A stretch of 64,000 bases of DNA. It comes from Chryseobacterium sp. SORGH_AS_0447. GTDB taxonomy: Bacteria > Bacteroidota > Bacteroidia > Flavobacteriales > Weeksellaceae. Below are positions 34,500-43,095 of this stretch, one piece after another (positions within the stretch are counted from its first letter, which is position 1; every line of letters starts with the position of its first letter). A program made the position numbers and the translations under genes. The notes under the pieces were generated by a model that searched no databases, was not told the DNA's origin, and saw only the letters and a program-made list of their open reading frames with translations. The stretch lies in contig NZ_JAUTAR010000001.1 in NCBI RefSeq assembly GCF_030818695.1, positions 248,001 through 312,000 of the forward strand. Direction: 5' to 3'.

Positions 34500-35588
34500 T
34501 TATACTATTAAATCAATTTTCGTTTCCAACTCTTTATTTTTATCCGGCAGCTCCAGTTCAGGCGTATCGTCGTCGGAAAATTCATTCCGGTACACCTGGA
34601 TCAGAAGCAAGGTAAGTGAAACCATGATCGGCCCGAAAACCAGTCCCATGAAACCGAATAAATTCATCCCCATAATGATTCCGAAAACCGTATTCAAAGG
34701 ATGGATATCTTCCAGTTTTTTTAATAAGGTAAAACGCAATACATTATCCGTTAAACCAACTACGACCATACAGTAAGCAGCTAATCCGAGTCCGGTTCCC
34801 ATATCACCTTCCGCAATCATAAAAATGCAGACCGGGCCGTATACAATAGCGGCACCGACTACCGGAATCATAGAAGTTGCTGCAGTAAGCGCAAATAATA
34901 GTACCGGGCTTGGAGCATCAAATATGAAATACCCTACCAAGGCGACAATACCCTGACCGAGAGCCACTACAGGAATTCCGATAGCATTGGCCAGAATCAG
35001 TTTTCTCATTTTTTCGCCAATCAGAGATACATTGGATCTTTTAAGAGGCGCTGCTGATGAAAGAATTCTTTCAAAAAAACGGGGTTTTTCCAGCATGAAA
35101 TAAAGAATGAAATACATGGAAGCTACAATAGTAAGCGTATTTACCGTCCCGCTGAGTGCTTTTGTTGAATACTGTCCAACACTGCTCTTCAGCTTGTTCA
35201 TATTTTCTTTGCTTAAAATATCAAATTTGAATTTTGAGTAGATGTAGGTATGGATCTTTTCAAGAAAAACATTAAACTTTTCCATGTAAGCCTGGGCATT
35301 TCCAAGCTTCTCGATAAGAAGATCCCCGATAAAATAAATAGGAAGAATAAGTACGATCAGACTGGCACCCATCAGCGTCAAAGAAGCAGCCCATGGCTTC
35401 CATTTTTTCTCTTCCTGTAAATAAAAATTATACTTCCGACATAAGACATAGATGGTAATAGCTCCTAAAACGGAAGGGATAAAAAGGGCGAGGTTGAAGC
35501 AGATTAAGCCTGCCAAAACTAAAATTATGGCAAGCAGAAAAACCTGCTTGATTTTAACGCTGCTGATTTGCTGATCTTTATTCATCAT
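34500..35588 (-). CDS. AI-2E family (UPF0118) membrane transporter
   Basis: 362 residues with seven to eight predicted membrane helices. Paired N-terminal helices (about 13-45) and the later LFALTAATSMIPVVGAAIVYGPVCIF and NTVFGIIMGMNLFGFMGLVFGPIMVSLTLLLIQVYRNEF blocks are the hallmark of the family, whose members export autoinducer-2 or, in some cases, exchange Na+ for H+. Substrate is not predictable here. The start overlaps the upstream membrane gene stop by four bases (ATGA). The C-terminal tail is acidic and soluble. Confidence 0.9.
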   Translation of the reverse strand: MMNKDQQISSVKIKQVFLLAIILVLAGLICFNLALFIPSVLGAITIYVLCRKYNFYLQEEKKWKPWAASLTLMGASLIVLILPIYFIGDLLIEKLGNAQAYMEKFNVFLEKIHTYIYSKFKFDILSKENMNKLKSSVGQYSTKALSGTVNTLTIVASMYFILYFMLEKPRFFERILSSAAPLKRSNVSLIGEKMRKLILANAIGIPVVALGQGIVALVGYFIFDAPSPVLLFALTAATSMIPVVGAAIVYGPVCIFMIAEGDMGTGLGLAAYCMVVVGLTDNVLRFTLLKKLEDIHPLNTVFGIIMGMNLFGFMGLVFGPIMVSLTLLLIQVYRNEFSDDDTPELELPDKNKELETKIDLIV

Positions 35589-36319
35589 TTATTCAAAATT
35601 ATTTGTCTGGGTTTTCCTAAATAGGCACAATAGAGGGAATACATCACGGCAAAGATGAACGGTGCTGTAAGGATAATCCCGATGAAGCACAGCACGATTC
35701 CGGCCATTGACAGCAGAAACCCTACAAATGTTGCGCCAAGAAAAACCCCGTAATTTTCTTTGGCAATATTAAATGACTTTCCTAAAGCCTCTGTAGCAGA
35801 AGCATTTTCAAACAGCAAAATCGGATATCCCAGCATCAGCAGGGGATATACAAAAATAATTGGCAATACACAAAGGAAAAGCGCAATGGATGAAATAATC
35901 CCTGATAACAAAGCATAGATTAAAATATTTACAAAATTCTGGCGGTATCCGATAAACAGATCCGAAAATTCAATAGGATTTTTCGTGTTGTATTTGTTGA
36001 TCATGTAAATCAATCCCACATAGAGGGGAGAAAGCAGAAGTCCCGAAATTCCGGACAAGGTCAAATACAGGGGAAAACCCGGCGCATTGAAAGCAGAAAA
36101 CCTTGAATAGTCTCCCGAATCACGCATTTCTTCAAGCATAGCCGTGGAATTCATTCCGGTAAGCCACTGAATAACTGTCGCTAAAATACTGTAGATGATC
36201 ATTGCGACAACGGCATATAGAAATACGCCTTTATACATTTCGAATGCATGAGAGATAATAGCTCCCATATTCCTTTCAGGAGCAGAGCCCTGTTGGTCAA
36301 ATTCATTAAATTCTGACAT
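35585..36319 (-). CDS. Multi-pass membrane protein, paralogue of the upstream gene
   Basis: 244 residues with about six hydrophobic segments. It shares size and layout with the protein at 36396: N-terminal soluble stretch, helix at about 35, a 'DLFIGYRQNFVNILIYALLSG' loop matching 'DLFAGYNGLNFFRYISYY', and an ending 'APFIFAVMYSLYCAYLGK' matching 'FPFWNAVIYSLYKTIF'. The family is often labelled as a beta-carotene monooxygenase or DUF975-like protein without proof, so I do not assign a function. Co-transcribed with the AI-2E transporter gene. Confidence 0.8.
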   Translation of the reverse strand: MSEFNEFDQQGSAPERNMGAIISHAFEMYKGVFLYAVVAMIIYSILATVIQWLTGMNSTAMLEEMRDSGDYSRFSAFNAPGFPLYLTLSGISGLLLSPLYVGLIYMINKYNTKNPIEFSDLFIGYRQNFVNILIYALLSGIISSIALFLCVLPIIFVYPLLMLGYPILLFENASATEALGKSFNIAKENYGVFLGATFVGFLLSMAGIVLCFIGIILTAPFIFAVMYSLYCAYLGKPRQIILNK

Positions 36320-36395
36320 GGTGTTTAAATTTTTAATGTGATTGTACCAAATTTAACTTTTTTTGAGCATTAACAACATTAAAAACCCATGAAAT

Positions 36396-37118
36396 TTATA
36401 CCTTCTCTGAAAATATAGTTTTGTATAATGAATAAATAACGGCATTCCAGAAAGGAAAGGTAAACAGTCCGCCAACCAGAAACAAACCAAAGCCGATATA
36501 TTTGAAAATCGTGGCAACCATGACGCAGACAAGGATCTCCAGGAAATACATTTTCAGCGCTTTAAAGCTTAGAGAAAGCGATTCGAAGATCGTTTTATTC
36601 ATAAAGAACATCATCGGCGCTACAAATATGGTGATGCACACCCATGCCACGGCAAGAATAATCGTTGGGAAAGTAAACCGGTAAATAAAATACCAGAAAA
36701 TATAATAGGAAATATATCTGAAGAAGTTCAGTCCGTTATATCCAGCAAACAGATCACTAAGCGCTGGCTTTTCGCCGGTATCCATTTTCCTGTAGATCTG
36801 GAAAAAACCCAGATTCAGAGGATACAGGAAAATTGTGGTCCCCATAATCCAAAGGGAGAAATTCTGATAATTATCGGTAACAACCAGCTTATTGAGCTGC
36901 TCCACATAGGCTTTCATCCCGTCCTGCATATATTTCCCAACTTCATTAAATTCTCCCATAATTCCATACTTCATGTCACACATAAAAAATACGGTAAGGA
37001 AAATTCCAAAGTACATGATGGAAAACATCAGCTGAAAAACCAACGTTTTGTTCCAGTAGAAAAATGCCTGCTTCAATATAAAATCCAATCCCGGTTTCTG
37101 CGGATATTTGTTGTCCAT
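36396..37118 (-). CDS. Multi-pass membrane protein
   Basis: 240 residues from the ATG at 37118 (MDNKYPQKPGLDFILKQAFFYWNKTLVFQL). A TTG six codons upstream lies inside the predicted -7 element (TACTTTTG, minus strand), so it cannot be the start. About six hydrophobic segments are predicted. It is a paralogue of the next gene and leads the likely operon to the AI-2E-family transporter and DUF3820 genes. Its promoter is back-to-back with that of pabB. Function unknown. Confidence 0.8.
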   Translation of the reverse strand: MDNKYPQKPGLDFILKQAFFYWNKTLVFQLMFSIMYFGIFLTVFFMCDMKYGIMGEFNEVGKYMQDGMKAYVEQLNKLVVTDNYQNFSLWIMGTTIFLYPLNLGFFQIYRKMDTGEKPALSDLFAGYNGLNFFRYISYYIFWYFIYRFTFPTIILAVAWVCITIFVAPMMFFMNKTIFESLSLSFKALKMYFLEILVCVMVATIFKYIGFGLFLVGGLFTFPFWNAVIYSLYKTIFSEKV

Positions 37119-37133
37119 TAAAAATATTTTGTG

Positions 37134-37161
37134 CAAAAGTAAACATCAATAATTACTTTTG
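37134..37161. promoter_or_regulatory. Mirror-image divergent promoters
   Basis: CAAAAGTA at 37134-37141 (minus-strand TACTTTTG) and TACTTTTG at 37154-37161 (plus) are exact inverse copies 12 bases apart. The membrane-protein ATG (37118) and pabB ATG (37166) follow each at 15 and 4 bases. The pabB transcript would be nearly leaderless. Confidence 0.65.
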
Positions 37162-37165
37162 CGGA

Positions 37166-38143
37166 ATGTTTTCAGTGAATCATCAAAAATTTATGGAAAT
37201 GGACGAACTTTCGGTCCGGAAGGTTCCCTACTTTTTCATTATCGATTTCCTTACGGAAAACGTCAACATCTTTCAGGAACATGAAATAGAAAAATCAGGT
37301 TTATTGATTGACTTTCAAAACTTTTCAACAACAAAAACCGATCATCCGCTGCAGAAAAAAGTGGAATGGAAATCTTATCCCGAAACGCTGGAGCATTTTA
37401 AAATAGGCTTCGATAAGGTTCAGAAAAATATCCGCTTCGGAAATTCCTATCTCGTCAATTATACCCGGAAAACAAAGATCGAGACCAATTTAACGCTGGA
37501 AGAAATTTTTTTTCATTCATCGGCGAAATATAAAGTTTTTTATAAAGATTTTTTCGTATTTTTTTCTCCTGAAACTTTTGTGAAAATCACAGACGGAAAA
37601 ATTTTTACCTATCCCATGAAAGGCACTATCGATGCGTCTTTGGACAATGCAGCGGAAATCCTTAAAAATGACAGAAAGGAAAAAGCAGAACATTACACGG
37701 TGGTAGATTTACTCCGAAACGATCTCAGCATGGTGGCAGACGATGTAAAGGTTGAGAAATTTCAATACATTGATTTCATTAAAACCAAACAAAAAGATCT
37801 CTATGCCATGAGTTCCGAAATTTCAGGGGATATAAAACCTGAATTTGAAGGGAAACTGGGAAGCCTAATGAAAAAGCTGCTTCCTGCCGGTTCTATTTTA
37901 GGTGCCCCGAAACCGAAAACGCTGGAGATCATTCTTGAAGCGGAAGGTTATGAGAGAGGTTATTACACAGGAGTCTGCGGCTGGTTCGACGGAGAAAATA
38001 CGGATAGCTGCGTGATGATCCGTTATATAGAAAAAGAAGGCGACGAGCTCTATTTTAAAAGCGGCGGCGGAATTACCCACATGAGCAGGTTAGAAGACGA
38101 GTATCAGGAAATGAAAAATAAAATCTATGTCCCAATTCATTGA
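37166..38143 (+). CDS. pabB: Aminodeoxychorismate synthase component I
   Basis: 325 residues, a chorismate-binding domain without the long N-terminal region of TrpE/E. coli PabB. Signature blocks: GNSYLVNYTRKTKI, FTYPMKGTIDAS, EHYTVVDLLRNDLSMVADDV, LLPAGSILGAPKPKTLEII and GYYTGVCGWFDGENTDSCVMIRYIE. It makes 4-amino-4-deoxychorismate from chorismate and ammonia for folate synthesis. The next gene, overlapping by 17 bases, is the lyase PabC, confirming PabB over TrpE or MenF. The partner PabA is not in the window. Confidence 0.92.
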   Translation: MFSVNHQKFMEMDELSVRKVPYFFIIDFLTENVNIFQEHEIEKSGLLIDFQNFSTTKTDHPLQKKVEWKSYPETLEHFKIGFDKVQKNIRFGNSYLVNYTRKTKIETNLTLEEIFFHSSAKYKVFYKDFFVFFSPETFVKITDGKIFTYPMKGTIDASLDNAAEILKNDRKEKAEHYTVVDLLRNDLSMVADDVKVEKFQYIDFIKTKQKDLYAMSSEISGDIKPEFEGKLGSLMKKLLPAGSILGAPKPKTLEIILEAEGYERGYYTGVCGWFDGENTDSCVMIRYIEKEGDELYFKSGGGITHMSRLEDEYQEMKNKIYVPIH

Positions 38144-38753
38144 AAGCATTAAAGTAGAAGACCAGGAAATTTTTTTATTGGAATTTCACCAGAAGCGTGT
38201 AGACAACACTTTCGCCCATTTCGGGAAAGAAGGCTCCGTAGACCTGGCAAAGATTTATAAACATCTGGAACATGACGAAGACGGGCTTTTCAAGCTGAGG
38301 ATCGTCTATGACCTGGATAAAAAGGTTCGCACCCAGATGATTCCTTACGCCATTCCCGAACTGCAGGATTTCCAGCTGGTAGAAAACAACAGCTTCGACT
38401 ATTCTTTCAAGTCCGAAGACCGGAAAGAGCTGGAAAAAATGAAGATGAAATCCAAAGCGGAAGAAATCATTATCGTAAAAAATAACCATATTACGGATAC
38501 TTCATACAGCAACCTTCTATTCAAAAAAGGCAAGGATTGGTTTACCCCTTCTACCTATCTTCTGAACGGGGTGCAAAGACAACACCTCCTGAAGAACAAA
38601 AAAATCAAGGAAACGGAAATCACCCTTCAAAACCTGAAGGAATTTTCCCATTTCCAGATGATCAATGCATTGAATGATTTTGACGAAAATTTCATTTATC
38701 CTATCGGCAGAATTATTAATCTGCCGGGAAATGAAGAATATCAGGATCTTTAA
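38127..38753 (+). CDS. pabC: Aminodeoxychorismate lyase (class IV aminotransferase)
   Basis: 208 residues, a short fold-type IV PLP protein. It starts within the 3' end of pabB (17-base overlap), so translation is coupled. SKAEEIIIVKNNHITDTSYSNLLFKKGKDWFTPST is the usual 'E...G..T(E/D)...SN..' PLP strand. The N-terminal part is shorter than in E. coli PabC. The product removes pyruvate to give p-aminobenzoate. The Schiff-base lysine is not certain by eye. It ends four bases into the converging menD gene. Confidence 0.85.
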   Translation: MSQFIESIKVEDQEIFLLEFHQKRVDNTFAHFGKEGSVDLAKIYKHLEHDEDGLFKLRIVYDLDKKVRTQMIPYAIPELQDFQLVENNSFDYSFKSEDRKELEKMKMKSKAEEIIIVKNNHITDTSYSNLLFKKGKDWFTPSTYLLNGVQRQHLLKNKKIKETEITLQNLKEFSHFQMINALNDFDENFIYPIGRIINLPGNEEYQDL

Positions 38754-40426
38754 TTTTCCTTTAAAAAGTTGAAATATGCTTTCTGAATATCTGCATTATG
38801 CATTGCCTGCGTATTTACTTCCAGGATTTTAGGCTGCGTATCCGGTTTGAAGAAATTTTCCAGCACGCGGTCTAGAGTGACTTCTTCATCTACTTTTGTA
38901 TAAGAAAATCCGAAATGCTTTGCCAGATGTTCGGCATTTTTGTGATGTTTCGTAGCAATGAATTCATCCAATGTATTTGGATTGGCATTTCCCGGCCCCG
39001 GAATAATTTTAAAAATATTTCCTTCTCCGTTATTGAAAATGATGATTCTTACAAACGGCGGAATGTACTGATTCCAAAGCCCGTTGATATCATAGAAAAA
39101 ACTCAGATCCCCCGTGATCAGTAAAGTCGGACCAGCATTTTTAATCGCGAAACCCATTGCCGTTGAGGTGGAGCCGTCGATCCCGCTTGTCCCCCGGTTG
39201 CAGTAAATTCTTCTCTTGCCATAATCAAACAGCTGCGCATACCGGATGGCCGAACTGTTGCTGAAATGGATATTATAATTCTCAGGAACCGTCTGGGTAG
39301 TTTTATGGAAAAAATAGAAATCGGAGAAATCAACCGAGTTTAAAAACTTTTCATGCTTGGCATCTTTCTTATCCCGCAGGACATCCCAGAGATTGAAATA
39401 AGGCCTCGGCTCAAGATTAATGAAATTCAGCAGCTTGGAAAAGAATGCTTCCGGCTTCACCTCTATTTTTTCGGTTAAAGCAAAATACGTGTCCGGCTGC
39501 CACACCGGGTCCAGGTGCCAGTGCTGTTTTGGTTTTGCCTTTCGCAGGAACTGCTTTACTTTTTTGGAAACTACATTCTGTCCTACCGTAATCAGTAAAT
39601 CCGGCGCATACATCTTAAAATCCTCTTCCGTAAAATTAAAGACATACCGGTCGATATGCCTGAAGAACTTTTCGTGATAGAGGTTTGAATTGGCTTCGCT
39701 CAACACTACCACAGTATGGTTTTTTACCAGCTGCGTCAGTTGGTTTTCCAGTTCGGGACTGTGGTCTTTGGTTCCTACCAGAATCATGATTCTTTGGGAG
39801 GTATTCCACTCAGCTACCAGATGGGAAGGGATTTCGTATTCTTTTTGTCTGATGGTTTTTTCTACTGTCGGAAACGTCGGAAGCTCGGAAATCAATTCGT
39901 ACAAAGGCTCTTCCAACGGGATATTGATGTGCACCGGCCCCTGCTTTTCGATACACAGCTCAATCGCGGTTTTAATAATACCGAAATTATGGTCTTCCGC
40001 GTTTTCTTTTCCGTCTTCCAGCAGCTGGAAATCACCGTACGAATGCTGATGAAAAATATTGTTCTGCCTGATGGTTTGCCCATCGAAAATATCCACATAA
40101 TCCATCGGCCGGTCTGCAGTAAGTATCAACAACGGAATATTGGAATAAAAAGCTTCCGTAACGGCAGGATAATAATTTGCCGCCGCAGAACCGCTGGTAC
40201 AGGTAATGGCCACCGGTTTTTTCTCGCTCATTGCCATGCCTACCCCTACAAAAGCAGCACTTCTTTCATCTACAATACTGTAACAGTTGAAACTGTCGAT
40301 CTCTGAAAAATGAATCGCCAAAGGTGCATTTCTGGATCCGGGAGAAACAATGATATCTGAAATTCCGTATTGCTGAAGAAGGTGCGCGAGTATCTGAATA
40401 CTTCTTTTGGAGGAATATTTTTTCAT
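38750..40426 (-). CDS. menD: 2-succinyl-5-enolpyruvyl-6-hydroxy-3-cyclohexene-1-carboxylate synthase
   Basis: 558 residues, full-length MenD. VSPGSRNAPLAIHF (28-40) and VDERSAAFVGVGMA with the catalytic Glu54 at the N-terminus; ThDP-binding GTSGIDGSTSTAMGFA...LLITGDLSFFYDINGLWN...IIIFNNGEGNIF toward the C-terminus. It catalyses the ThDP-dependent addition of 2-oxoglutarate to isochorismate in menaquinone synthesis, the respiratory quinone of Flavobacteriia. It converges with pabC, overlapping by four bases. No other men gene is adjacent. Confidence 0.96.
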   Translation of the reverse strand: MKKYSSKRSIQILAHLLQQYGISDIIVSPGSRNAPLAIHFSEIDSFNCYSIVDERSAAFVGVGMAMSEKKPVAITCTSGSAAANYYPAVTEAFYSNIPLLILTADRPMDYVDIFDGQTIRQNNIFHQHSYGDFQLLEDGKENAEDHNFGIIKTAIELCIEKQGPVHINIPLEEPLYELISELPTFPTVEKTIRQKEYEIPSHLVAEWNTSQRIMILVGTKDHSPELENQLTQLVKNHTVVVLSEANSNLYHEKFFRHIDRYVFNFTEEDFKMYAPDLLITVGQNVVSKKVKQFLRKAKPKQHWHLDPVWQPDTYFALTEKIEVKPEAFFSKLLNFINLEPRPYFNLWDVLRDKKDAKHEKFLNSVDFSDFYFFHKTTQTVPENYNIHFSNSSAIRYAQLFDYGKRRIYCNRGTSGIDGSTSTAMGFAIKNAGPTLLITGDLSFFYDINGLWNQYIPPFVRIIIFNNGEGNIFKIIPGPGNANPNTLDEFIATKHHKNAEHLAKHFGFSYTKVDEEVTLDRVLENFFKPDTQPKILEVNTQAMHNADIQKAYFNFLKEN

Positions 40427-40511
40427 AGTACAAATTTAATTGATAAATGCTTAACACAAAAAAGAAATTAATTTAAAAATCTGTAATTTAGCCATTCGTA
40501 AATTTCTAAAA

Positions 40512-41462
40512 ATGGATAAAATACCTAGTGTAGACCTGCGTGATTTCCTTTCGGGTGAACCGGAACGCAAACAGAAATTTGTAAATGAAATCGGAAAAGC
40601 TTATGAAGAAATTGGTTTTGTAGCCTTAAGAGGCCATTTTCTTGATGACGAATTGGTGGAGGAATTGTATGGAGAGGTAAAAAACTTTTTTGACCTGCCA
40701 ACGGAAACGAAACAGAAGTATGAGATTCCGGGAATCGGTGGACAGCGAGGTTATGTCGGCTTCGGTAAAGAAACGGCAAAAGGCTTTAAAAAGGGAGACC
40801 TGAAAGAGTTCTGGCATTTCGGACAATACGTGTCTGAAGATTCCAGGTACAAAGACGAATATCCCGACAATGTTATTGTTGAAGAACTTCCCAAGTTCAA
40901 TGAAGTAGGAAAAGAGGCGTATCAGATGCTGGAAAAAACAGGACAGTATGTTTTGAGAGCATTGGCACTGTATCTTGGTCTTGATGAATTTTATTTTGAT
41001 GACAAGATTGCTGAAGGAAACTCTATTCTAAGACCGATCCATTATCCGCCGATCACAGAGGAACCGGATGATGCGGTGAGAGCAGCCGCTCACGGAGACA
41101 TCAACTTAATTACTTTATTAATGGGTTCACAGGGAAAAGGCCTTCAGGTTCAGAACCACAAAGGTGAATGGATCGATGCGATCGCAGAACCGGATGAACT
41201 GATGATTAATGTAGGTGATATGTTATCCAGACATACCAACAACAAGCTGAAGTCTACGATCCATCGAGTGGTAAATCCGCCAAGGGAATTGTGGGGAACT
41301 TCAAGATATTCCATTCCGTTCTTCATGCACCCGGTAAGCTCCATGTCTTTGAATGCATTGGAAAACTGTGTGGATGAAGATCATCCTAAATTATATGAAG
41401 ATACAACCGCAGGCGAATTTCTTCATGAAAGACTTATCGAATTAGGATTAATTAAAAAATAA
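40512..41462 (+). CDS. 2-oxoglutarate/Fe(II)-dependent dioxygenase (isopenicillin N synthase-like)
   Basis: 316 residues with the DIOX_N region (IPSVDLRDFLSGEPERKQKFVNEIGKAYEEIGFVALRGH) and the double-stranded beta-helix. The iron triad is H194 and D196 in AAHGDINLITLLM and H250 in KSTIHRVV; the co-substrate Arg lies in SRYSIPFF. The fold covers true 2OG oxygenases and IPNS-like oxidases. The substrate is unknown. No biosynthetic cluster is nearby. A strong terminator and then a parS-like palindrome follow. Confidence 0.9.
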   Translation: MDKIPSVDLRDFLSGEPERKQKFVNEIGKAYEEIGFVALRGHFLDDELVEELYGEVKNFFDLPTETKQKYEIPGIGGQRGYVGFGKETAKGFKKGDLKEFWHFGQYVSEDSRYKDEYPDNVIVEELPKFNEVGKEAYQMLEKTGQYVLRALALYLGLDEFYFDDKIAEGNSILRPIHYPPITEEPDDAVRAAAHGDINLITLLMGSQGKGLQVQNHKGEWIDAIAEPDELMINVGDMLSRHTNNKLKSTIHRVVNPPRELWGTSRYSIPFFMHPVSSMSLNALENCVDEDHPKLYEDTTAGEFLHERLIELGLIKK

Positions 41463-41468
41463 TAGAGA

Positions 41469-41494
41469 AACCGGGTCTTGAACCCGGTTTTATT
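41469..41494 (+). terminator. Terminator of the dioxygenase gene
   Basis: AACCGGGT (41469-41476) and ACCCGGTT (41482-41489), then TTATTTT. Confidence 0.88.
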
Positions 41495-41502
41495 TTGATG
41501 TC

Positions 41503-41516
41503 GTTTCACGTGAAAC
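41503..41516. promoter_or_regulatory. parS-like ParB-binding palindrome
   Basis: GTTTCACGTGAAAC, a perfect 14-base palindrome identical to the core of the conserved chromosomal parS consensus (tGTTtCACGTGAAaCa). It lies between a terminator and the 3' end of a minus-strand gene, so it is not at a promoter. parS sites cluster near the replication origin, so this part of the chromosome may be origin-proximal. No parA, parB or dnaA is in the window. Confidence 0.75.
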
Positions 41517-41539
41517 TTTTCTGTTATAGTTTTCTAAAA

Positions 41540-41809
41540 CTATCCTGTGATACAATAAAATTCAGGACATGGGGTATTCTGCACTACCGTTCCCCACGGG
41601 CAGATACAGGTGTAAGTATCTCCACCACCGCCTGGATTTCCAGGACCACCCGGACCCGGTGAATAAGGTACACAAGTCCCGCCGGAACAGATTTCATTGG
41701 CTCCGCAGCCTCCCGTTCCCGGTCCGTCCCCTTCAAAACAGGATGCCGGAGGTGATCCTGCAGAAATACTCTTCTTGTCTTCTCTTGAAAGTTTTCTGAA
41801 ATTTTTCAT
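41540..41809 (-). CDS. Double-glycine-leader-like Cys/Gly/Pro-rich peptide (bacteriocin-like), peptide B
   Basis: 89 residues. Leader MKNFRKLSREDKKSISAGS matches those of peptides A, C and D, with AGS in place of GG at the cut. The mature part has eight Cys in CFEGDGPGTGGCGANEICSGGTC and TCICPWGTVVQNTPCPEFYC. A Pro/Gly stretch (YSPGPGGPGNPGGGGD) separates two Cys pairs/tetrads. The 28-base leader element shared with peptide A ends 21 bases before the ATG. Divergent from peptide C across a 220-base region. No processing or export genes adjoin. Antimicrobial activity is only a possibility. Confidence 0.8.
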   Translation of the reverse strand: MKNFRKLSREDKKSISAGSPPASCFEGDGPGTGGCGANEICSGGTCVPYSPGPGGPGNPGGGGDTYTCICPWGTVVQNTPCPEFYCITG

Positions 41810-41830
41810 AGTTTTTGATTTTGATATTTT

Positions 41831-41858
41831 CCTACTCTTCCAGCTTTTCGGATTCCGC
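41831..41858 (-). promoter_or_regulatory. Conserved leader element upstream of peptide B
   Basis: On the minus strand: GCGGAA, 1 base, CCGAAAAG, 5 bases, AGAGTAGG, with 21 bases to the ATG. It agrees with the element before peptide A in all 22 fixed bases and in every spacing, inside otherwise unrelated AT-rich DNA. Confidence 0.72.
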
Positions 41859-42029
41859 TTTATTTTTTAAAATTAAAAATTTTCTAACTAACAATCAAAC
41901 ATTTAGCCTTATTTATTCACATTGAAATGAATTTTATATTAATTCAGAAAACAAAATATACCACAGTTCATTGATATATTATTTTTTTGATTAACTTTAC
42001 TTTAGTATCAAATTTTTAACTCAAACAAT

Positions 42030-42194
42030 ATGAAAAATTTAAAAAAACTAGACAAAAGCCAATTAAAAAACATTAAAGGAGCCGGAGGGATTAAGCCAAT
42101 CGACGAGCCGGAATTTTGCGTATACGCTTGTGGAAATACGGTAATCTGTACTGCTTGCAGCGATGATTTCGAATGTCCGGATGATTCGATCTAA
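42030..42194 (+). CDS. Double-glycine-leader Cys-rich peptide (bacteriocin-like), peptide C
   Basis: 54 residues. Leader MKNLKKLDKSQLKNIKGAGG, then a short acidic peptide IKPIDEPEFCVYACGNTVIC with TACSDDFECPDDSI, giving five Cys. The leader is nearly the same as in peptide A (MKNLKK..K..LK.I.G). The gene is divergent from peptide B and lacks the 28-base leader element. A bidirectional hairpin lies 25 bases after the stop. No transporter or maturation enzyme is adjacent. Confidence 0.8.
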   Translation: MKNLKKLDKSQLKNIKGAGGIKPIDEPEFCVYACGNTVICTACSDDFECPDDSI

Positions 42195-42219
42195 GATAGA
42201 GATCCTTTCTGAAATGATA

Positions 42220-42246
42220 AAAACCGTTTCTTTTTGGAACGGTTTT
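42220..42246. terminator. Bidirectional terminator between peptide C and GLPGLI gene
   Basis: AAAACCGTT and AACGGTTTT with a loop of about nine bases, A run before and T run after. Confidence 0.85.
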
Positions 42247-42266
42247 CTATTTTTAATGAATTTTTG

Positions 42267-43073
42267 CTATTTGAAGTTAGGTTTATAATTAAGCTCTATA
42301 GGATTATTATTTTCCTTCAGCACTTTTTGCATTTTTTGCGACATTTCACGAGAATTCCAAGGCAACTTATTGCCTTTTTCATCTGCATGTACTATTTTCA
42401 TTCCACTGCTTTCAAGCTCAGCAAATGGTTGACTGTAAAAATTTTCTTGTAAAAGTTTAAATTGGGTAAAGCTTAAAATTTTACCTTTCTTCGAAGGAAA
42501 AAACATACTGTTTTTTTTATCCGCATAATATACAAGGCTGAATTTAAAATCATTAGTTGAATCAGCAATCTGTATAATTAATCCAGGTAATCCATGAAAT
42601 ACATAAGGCCTGTCCTGAATGGCAATGCTTTTTGCAAACCAGGCTTCCCACGTTCTTCCTCCATAATTTACGGTTGCTTTCTGACATTTCAAACCTGCAA
42701 TAGTTGCTGAATCACTTAATAATTTCCAATCAAGTTTTTCATCAATTAAAACATCATAAGTATTTAAAACAAAAGGAATGGTCACCGTTTTATATATTTC
42801 TTCTTTGGACTTTCCTTTATGACTATATAATTGATTAAAGTCGAGAGGAGTTCCTAAGCCCTTTCCCGTCTTTTCTCTCAAAGAATCATAATATCTATCA
42901 TTTTCTGATCTAAAAACTGATTTCTCATCAGAAATATCAAGAAAGTAATTTTCCGTTTTGAATAATTTTTTATCAGGAGTTGAATTTGTTGTCACTTCAT
43001 AAACAAATGACAAATTTTGCGAAAACAATAGGGCTTCCACAAAAAATAAAAGTAAAATAAAAAGTTTTCTCAA
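42267..43073 (-). CDS. GLPGLI family secreted protein
   Basis: 268 residues with a signal peptide (MRKLFILLLFFVEALLFSQ). The family motif appears as PYVFHGLPGLIIQIADS (about 155-170), preceded by GRTWEAWFAKSIAIQDRP. GLPGLI proteins are known only from Bacteroidota and occur in many copies per genome; their role is unproven. It follows peptide D by 22 bases on the same strand, so the two likely form an operon. This couples a Cys-rich double-glycine peptide to a GLPGLI protein. Confidence 0.9.
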   Translation of the reverse strand: MRKLFILLLFFVEALLFSQNLSFVYEVTTNSTPDKKLFKTENYFLDISDEKSVFRSENDRYYDSLREKTGKGLGTPLDFNQLYSHKGKSKEEIYKTVTIPFVLNTYDVLIDEKLDWKLLSDSATIAGLKCQKATVNYGGRTWEAWFAKSIAIQDRPYVFHGLPGLIIQIADSTNDFKFSLVYYADKKNSMFFPSKKGKILSFTQFKLLQENFYSQPFAELESSGMKIVHADEKGNKLPWNSREMSQKMQKVLKENNNPIELNYKPNFK

Positions 43074-43095
43074 TACAAATTATTAAAATTTTTAG

